Positions 59,982 to 64,000 of a stretch of 64,000 bases of DNA are shown here, piece after piece. The notes under the pieces were generated by a model. It was not told where the DNA came from. It did not search any database and worked only from the letters and a program-made list of their open reading frames with translations. Made by a program: the position numbers and the translations under genes. The first letter of the stretch is position 1, and each line of letters starts with the position of its first letter. The stretch is from contig NZ_HG428745.1 in NCBI RefSeq assembly GCF_000380245.2, positions 7,374 to 71,373 of the forward strand, given 5' to 3'. Source of the DNA: Bacillus massiliigorillae. GTDB taxonomy: Bacteria; Bacillota; Bacilli; Bacillales; DSM-1321.

Positions 59982-61148
59982 TTACTTACGATTCTCTAAG
60001 AACCTTCCAATTCTTTTTACAGCTTCTTGTAATTGCTCAAGTGAAGAGGCATAAGATGCTCGAACATATCCTTCGCCACTTTCACCAAATACACTACCAG
60101 GTACAACAGCTACTTTTTCTTCGATTAGCAATTGTTCTGCAAATTCTTCAGATGTTAAGCCTGTACTTTTAATAGATGGGAATGCGTAAAATGCGCCACC
60201 AGGTACGTGACACTCTAAACCTAATTCATTAAATGACTTAACAATATAGTTTCTTCTTGCACGATAGCTATTACGCATATCAACAACATCTTGCATACCA
60301 TTTTTCAAAGCATCTAATGCTGCATATTGTGCCATAGATGAAGCACACATAATTGCATATTGATGGATTTTTACCATAGCTTCAGAAAGTTCAACTGGTG
60401 CACATACAAATCCAAGTCTCCAGCCAGTCATAGCGAAACCTTTTGAGAAACCATTAATAACTATTGTTCTTTCTCTCATACCTTCAATTGCACCAAAGCT
60501 AGTAAAGGATTCATCATAGGCAAGCTCCGCATAAATTTCATCAGATAATAATACTAAATCATGTTTCTTAATAACCTCAGAAAGAACTTGCAAATCTTCT
60601 TTCACTAATTGTGTACCTGTTGGATTATTAGGTGAACAAATTAACACACCTTTTGTTCGGGGTGTGATAGCTGCCTCCAACTCTTCTGGCATTAGTTTAA
60701 ATCCATTTTCCGGTTTCGTAGATACAGTTACAGGTACTCCTCCTGCAAGTGATACAAGTGGGGCATATGCAACAAAGCATGGCTCAACAACGATTATTTC
60801 ATCACCAGGATCAACAATCGCTCTCATCGCTATATCAAGTGCTTGACTTGCACCAACAGTAACAATAATTTCATTTTTAGGATCATAAGAAAGTCCAAAT
60901 GAATTTCTCATATATTTAGATATTTCTTGACGTAATTCAAGTAAACCAGCATTCGCTGTATAAGAAGTATATCCTTGCTCTAAAGATGCAATAGCAGCTT
61001 CACGAGCTGACCATGAGGTAACGAAATCAGGTTCACCAACACCTAGAGAAACAACTCCTTCCATCGTAGCCGCAAGATCAAAAAACTTACGAATGCCTGA
61101 TGGTTTCATTTCACGAGCTGTTTTGGATAAGTGACTTGTCTTAATCAT
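59982..61148 (-). CDS. alaT: Class I aminotransferase, alanine transaminase type (YugH/AlaT)
   Basis: This 388-residue PLP enzyme has VSLGVGEPDFVTSW, CSPNNPTGTQL, LLSDEIYAELAY and the PLP lysine in INGFSKGFAMTGWRLG. In B. subtilis the same gene follows the Lrp-type regulator alaR (yugG), and the pair makes alanine from pyruvate; here too the start overlaps the regulator stop by 4 bp. Aspartate or other amino donors cannot be excluded by sequence alone. Confidence 0.9.
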   Translation of the reverse strand: MIKTSHLSKTAREMKPSGIRKFFDLAATMEGVVSLGVGEPDFVTSWSAREAAIASLEQGYTSYTANAGLLELRQEISKYMRNSFGLSYDPKNEIIVTVGASQALDIAMRAIVDPGDEIIVVEPCFVAYAPLVSLAGGVPVTVSTKPENGFKLMPEELEAAITPRTKGVLICSPNNPTGTQLVKEDLQVLSEVIKKHDLVLLSDEIYAELAYDESFTSFGAIEGMRERTIVINGFSKGFAMTGWRLGFVCAPVELSEAMVKIHQYAIMCASSMAQYAALDALKNGMQDVVDMRNSYRARRNYIVKSFNELGLECHVPGGAFYAFPSIKSTGLTSEEFAEQLLIEEKVAVVPGSVFGESGEGYVRASYASSLEQLQEAVKRIGRFLENRK

Positions 61149-61645
61149 GGTGACACCACAATTCTTTTATCTTCTTCAGGCTGTTCAAATATGATTCCAT
61201 CATGTTTATATTTCTTTAAAATAAAATGCGTTGTAGTCGAAAGTACTGAATCTAAAGTAGATAATTTTTCAGATACGAAACTTGCTATCTCATTCATGGA
61301 TTTCCCTTGAATTGTAACAGATAAATCATACACACCTGACATTAAATAAACAGATTGTACTTCTTTAAATCGGTAAATTCTTTTTGCCACTTCATCAAAG
61401 CCTACACCACGTTTTGGTTGTACTTTCACATCAATCATAGCTGTAACACCTTGATGCTCATCTACCTTAGCCCAGTCAATGATCGTCATATAACGAACAA
61501 TAACTTTCATTTCTTCTAACTTCTTTAACGTACCTTCTAATTCGTCTACGCTTAAGTCCGTCATTTTTGCTAAATCATTAATGTCGATTCGGCCATTCTT
61601 CTCGATTAATTGTAAAACTTGTATCTCTATTGTATTAAGATGCAT
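61145..61645 (-). CDS. alaR: Lrp/AsnC-family regulator (AlaR/YugG)
   Basis: The ATG at 61645 follows TAGGAGGATGTAAT; the frame upstream to 61723 is not needed. The 166-residue product has an N-terminal winged helix (LNTIEIQVLQLIEKNGRIDINDLAKMTDLSVDELEG) and a RAM ligand domain (about 65-145, ATVMIDVK-like). It is translationally coupled to alaT, which it activates in B. subtilis, probably in response to an amino acid. Confidence 0.9.
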   Translation of the reverse strand: MHLNTIEIQVLQLIEKNGRIDINDLAKMTDLSVDELEGTLKKLEEMKVIVRYMTIIDWAKVDEHQGVTAMIDVKVQPKRGVGFDEVAKRIYRFKEVQSVYLMSGVYDLSVTIQGKSMNEIASFVSEKLSTLDSVLSTTTHFILKKYKHDGIIFEQPEEDKRIVVSP

Positions 61646-61857
61646 ATTACATCCTCCTAAGTTAAAAATTGAACATGACCTATTATAGCAAGTTTCAAAA
61701 TATATGATAAAGCCTTTTTTCAAAGAGCAAAAGGTTTTTGCTCTAGTAAAGGATTAAAATGTTAGAAAAATTTAATTTTTTTAACATTACATCCTTAAAG
61801 TAAGGTACAGTGTAAGATAGAGTAAATAAAAAAACAATGTATTAGAAGGTGACAAAC

Positions 61858-63030
61858 GTGAGCAATTATAATTTTGACAAAGAAATTAACAGAAAGAATA
61901 CCTCATCGCTTAAATGGGACTTTGTAGAAGAACGCTACGGAGCAAAAGACTTATTACCAATGTGGGTAGCAGATATGGACTTCGCGTCACCTGATGAAGT
62001 AGTTGAAGCACTCGTAAAGAGAGCACAACATCCGGTTTACGGTTATACAGGTACAACGGATTCAGTCTATCAAAGTGTAATGAATTGGATGAAGAATCAG
62101 TATGACTGGAACATCTCAAAAGAAGCAATTACATTTAGTGCAGGTGTTGTTTCTGGATTTACTACCGCTATATTAGCTTTATCAGAACCTGGTGATAAGG
62201 TACTCATTCAAACACCTGTTTATACTCCTTTCTTCGATGCAATCAGAAACAACAATCGCGAATTACTTCAAAGTCCATTACGCTATGTTGATGGAACAAT
62301 GCAAATTGATTTTGAACATTTCGAAGAGCAGCTTAAGCAAGACGTTAAACTATTTTTATTCTGTAGTCCTCACAACCCTGGAGGTAAAGTATGGAGTAAA
62401 GAAGATTTACTTAAAATAGGCGAGCTGTGCTTGAAATATAATGTTGTTATTTTATCAGATGAAATTCACGCTGATCTTTGTTTACCAAACTACACTCATT
62501 ACCCAATTGCTTCATTAAGCAATGAATTAGCTCAAATTACAGTTACATTTATGGCACCAAGCAAAACATTTAACGTAGCTGGTATTCAAGCTTCTCTTAT
62601 TATTAGTGAAAATGAAGAATTATTGCAGCAAATCCAAACAAAACAATATCAAATTGGCTTTCATGGCTTAAACTTATTTGCCATTGAAGTGATTAGTGCT
62701 TCGTATGACCACGGTAAGCCTTGGTTAGAAGAACTACTACAATATTTACAACAACATGTTGAAACCGTGCAAACGTTTTTTAAAGCTGAATTACCTGAAG
62801 TTACAGTAATAGCACCAGAAGCATCGTACTTAGTATGGCTTGATTGCAGAGCATTAGGCTATAGCGATGAAGAATTAAAATCACGAATGATTGAAAAAGG
62901 AAAAATGGCCATCTCTCCAGGAATGATGTATGGCCCTGGTGGTGAAGGCTTTATCCGATTAAATATTGGTTGCACAACCGAAACATTACAAGAAGGCTTG
63001 AAACGTGTAAAACAAGCATTAACTAATTAA
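61858..63030 (+). CDS. patB: PatB/MalY-type cystathionine beta-lyase (C-S lyase)
   Basis: The GTG at 61858, six bases after AGAAGGTG, is the likely start; a GTG at 61849 is the alternative. The product has about 390 residues. WDFVEERYGAKDLLPMWVADMDF, YGYTGTTDSVYQSVMNWM, CSPHNPGGKVW and the PLP lysine in FMAPSKTFNVAGIQ define the MalY/PatB branch. It splits cystathionine or cystine C-S bonds and may also have aminotransferase activity. It is divergent from alaR. Confidence 0.9.
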   Translation: MSNYNFDKEINRKNTSSLKWDFVEERYGAKDLLPMWVADMDFASPDEVVEALVKRAQHPVYGYTGTTDSVYQSVMNWMKNQYDWNISKEAITFSAGVVSGFTTAILALSEPGDKVLIQTPVYTPFFDAIRNNNRELLQSPLRYVDGTMQIDFEHFEEQLKQDVKLFLFCSPHNPGGKVWSKEDLLKIGELCLKYNVVILSDEIHADLCLPNYTHYPIASLSNELAQITVTFMAPSKTFNVAGIQASLIISENEELLQQIQTKQYQIGFHGLNLFAIEVISASYDHGKPWLEELLQYLQQHVETVQTFFKAELPEVTVIAPEASYLVWLDCRALGYSDEELKSRMIEKGKMAISPGMMYGPGGEGFIRLNIGCTTETLQEGLKRVKQALTN

Positions 63031-63178
63031 ATAATTTTCTGAATTCGAAAGAAGAATCAAATGCGTCTTCTCTCAACCAATCAATCAAAAGCGCCAAATT
63101 GATGCATTCTAACAAGCTATACAAGTTTATAGATTCAATGAAGCCTACGACGAAGAGCCAATAAAGCGAAAAAAAGGC

Positions 63179-63213
63179 GTGAAAAAAAGTGATTAGTAAT
63201 CACTTTTTTTCAC
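63179..63213. terminator. Bidirectional terminator, GGCTGTCC-like family
   Basis: GTGAAAAAAAGTGATT / AATCACTTTTTTTCAC is a 16-bp perfect stem between the convergent patB and sodC genes; AAAAAGGCGT and ACAGCC flank it. Confidence 0.85.
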
Positions 63214-63216
63214 AGC

Positions 63217-63732
63217 CTATTTTTCTTTCTTTATGACACCACAAGCAATACGCTCACCAGAATCGCCTGCTGGTTGCGTCATGCCATTATCCACCTTTTT
63301 ATGTATCACTATGGATGTACCTTCTTTTGTAAGCAACGTGTTACGTTCTTCTTTTAAAGTTGCTTCTGACTGCAACTTCACTTTCACATTACCATCTTTA
63401 TCAACATTGATATTCGGTAAATCACCAAGATGCGCTCCTTCAGAATTCATTAATCCATGCTCCTTTTCATCAGGATTATAATGATTTCCTGCCGATTTGA
63501 AATCCGGACCTTTGCAAGAGCCTTTTTCATGAATATGAATAGCATGCTCACCTGGAGGTAGACCCTTTAAATCTAAATCAAGTTCTAAGCCCTTTGCTTG
63601 TTCAGCTAACTGAATTTTCCCTAATTTATTACCAGCTGCATCATACATGTCTACGTTCATTTTCGTAGGATTCTTATCTGCGCATCCTCCAACCACTAAA
63701 AGCAATCCCACTATTAACCATTTCTTCATCAT
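63217..63732 (-). CDS. sodC: Cu/Zn superoxide dismutase-like lipoprotein
   Basis: The 171-residue protein has a lipobox (VVGGC, Cys17), so it sits on the outer membrane face. Copper ligands are in AIHIHEKGSC and VIHKKVDN. The zinc loop GNHYNPDEKEHGLMNSEGAHLGDLPNI has all expected His/Asp residues, and ERIACGVI carries the active-site Arg and the disulfide Cys. Unlike B. subtilis YojM, which lacks a copper ligand, this copy looks complete and could be active against external superoxide. The window thus encodes both a cytoplasmic Mn/Fe and a surface Cu/Zn SOD. Confidence 0.92.
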   Translation of the reverse strand: MMKKWLIVGLLLVVGGCADKNPTKMNVDMYDAAGNKLGKIQLAEQAKGLELDLDLKGLPPGEHAIHIHEKGSCKGPDFKSAGNHYNPDEKEHGLMNSEGAHLGDLPNINVDKDGNVKVKLQSEATLKEERNTLLTKEGTSIVIHKKVDNGMTQPAGDSGERIACGVIKKEK

Positions 63733-63841
63733 GTGCCTCCATTAGACATTTTGCTTCTAGTTTGTCCAGCAGAAACATGAAATATTCCAAATGAATTGTC
63801 GACATACATAAAAGAATGTTTAGACAGCTTAAAACAACACA

Positions 63842-64000
63842 TTATTTCTCTTGGTTTTTTTGCAAAATTTGCTCTTCTAGCTTTTTCAACTTACCTTCTT
63901 CTTTTTTAGAATGCTTCATAATTAAACGCCATGTAAAAACGGCTGCTAGTAAAAATATAGCTGTCGTTATTCCAGCAGGAATATATTCCGTCTTATCCTC
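63842..64000 (-). CDS. Small membrane protein, C-terminal part (cut by window edge)
   Basis: The minus-strand frame is open from the window end to a TAA at 63842-63844. The visible 52 residues contain one membrane segment (PAGITTAIFLLAAVFTWRLI) and a Lys/Glu-rich cytoplasmic tail ending LQKNQEK. The family is not recognised, and the start is outside the window. Confidence 0.55.
   Translation of the reverse strand, partial: EDKTEYIPAGITTAIFLLAAVFTWRLIMKHSKKEEGKLKKLEEQILQKNQEK

Noticed and set aside
1..64000. CRISPR arrays, tRNA or rRNA genes, IS elements and prophage
   Set aside because: No regularly spaced repeat array, cloverleaf-like gene, rRNA core, transposase or phage structural frame was recognised.

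Overview
The window is low-GC Firmicute chromosome and reads as a member of the Bacillus cereus group. The support is a collagen-like (Gly-X-Thr) exosporium glycoprotein gene, several exosporium-type or Cys-rich spore genes, interspersed structured repeats of the kind found in this group, and a block in Bacillus subtilis yug-like order (K+ channel, YugN-like, pgi, DUF378, S1-domain GSP13, alaT/alaR). No rRNA, tRNA, phage, IS element or CRISPR array was recognised.

Layout. 1-1.8 kb: end of a collagen-like gene, an MMPL transporter remnant and a small Cys-rich gene. 1.8-8.6 kb: a beta-glucoside locus (AraC regulator, PTS EIIBCA, GH3, beta-phosphoglucomutase, GH1) with a cre-like site. 8.9-9.1 kb: a second tiny Cys-rich gene sharing promoter and start with the first. 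9.1-13.7 kb: a polar amino acid (cystine-type) ABC transporter and a divergent acyl-CoA-dehydrogenase-fold enzyme. 13.8-14.9 kb: a chimeric pseudogene and a nested repeat. 14.9-19.3 kb: ywhD, Mn/Fe SOD opposite a SufR-like regulator, and a MerR regulator with a Bcr/CflA exporter. 19.4-24.1 kb: a complete capBCADE-type poly-gamma-glutamate capsule operon including the CapD anchoring enzyme and a 56-residue CapE, preceded by an SLH-anchored NlpC/P60 protein. 25.7-30.6 kb: a two-component system whose kinase is frameshifted, a secreted peptide, a CvfC-like HEAT protein and DUF1904.

31-39.5 kb holds a putrescine-to-succinate pathway (APC permease, sigma-54 activator, aldehyde dehydrogenase, putrescine aminotransferase, succinate-semialdehyde dehydrogenase). 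Two exact -24/-12 promoters (TGGCAC-N5-TTGCA) and matching candidate enhancer motifs make it a two-operon sigma-54 regulon. 40-50.7 kb holds housekeeping and envelope genes (AI-2E family exporter, GNAT, signal peptidase I, OatA-like acyltransferase, ComFB-like, a broken chemoreceptor, YyaC, YczE, HD hydrolase, K+ channel/YugN). 50.9-52.2 kb has an exosporium-type protein flanked by two decayed relatives. 52.3-64 kb carries pgi, yuzA, rocG/rocD, yugI, a small XRE regulator, niaP with a strongly structured leader, alaRT, patB and sodC.

The most noteworthy items are the apparently chromosomal CapD-type capsule operon, the twin Cys-rich spore-type microgenes with a duplicated promoter, the sigma-54 putrescine regulon, a repeat that has inserted into another repeat, and the structured element ahead of niaP. 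No entirely unprecedented multi-gene system was recognised; functional names rest on reading motifs and remembered family sequences, without database searches.
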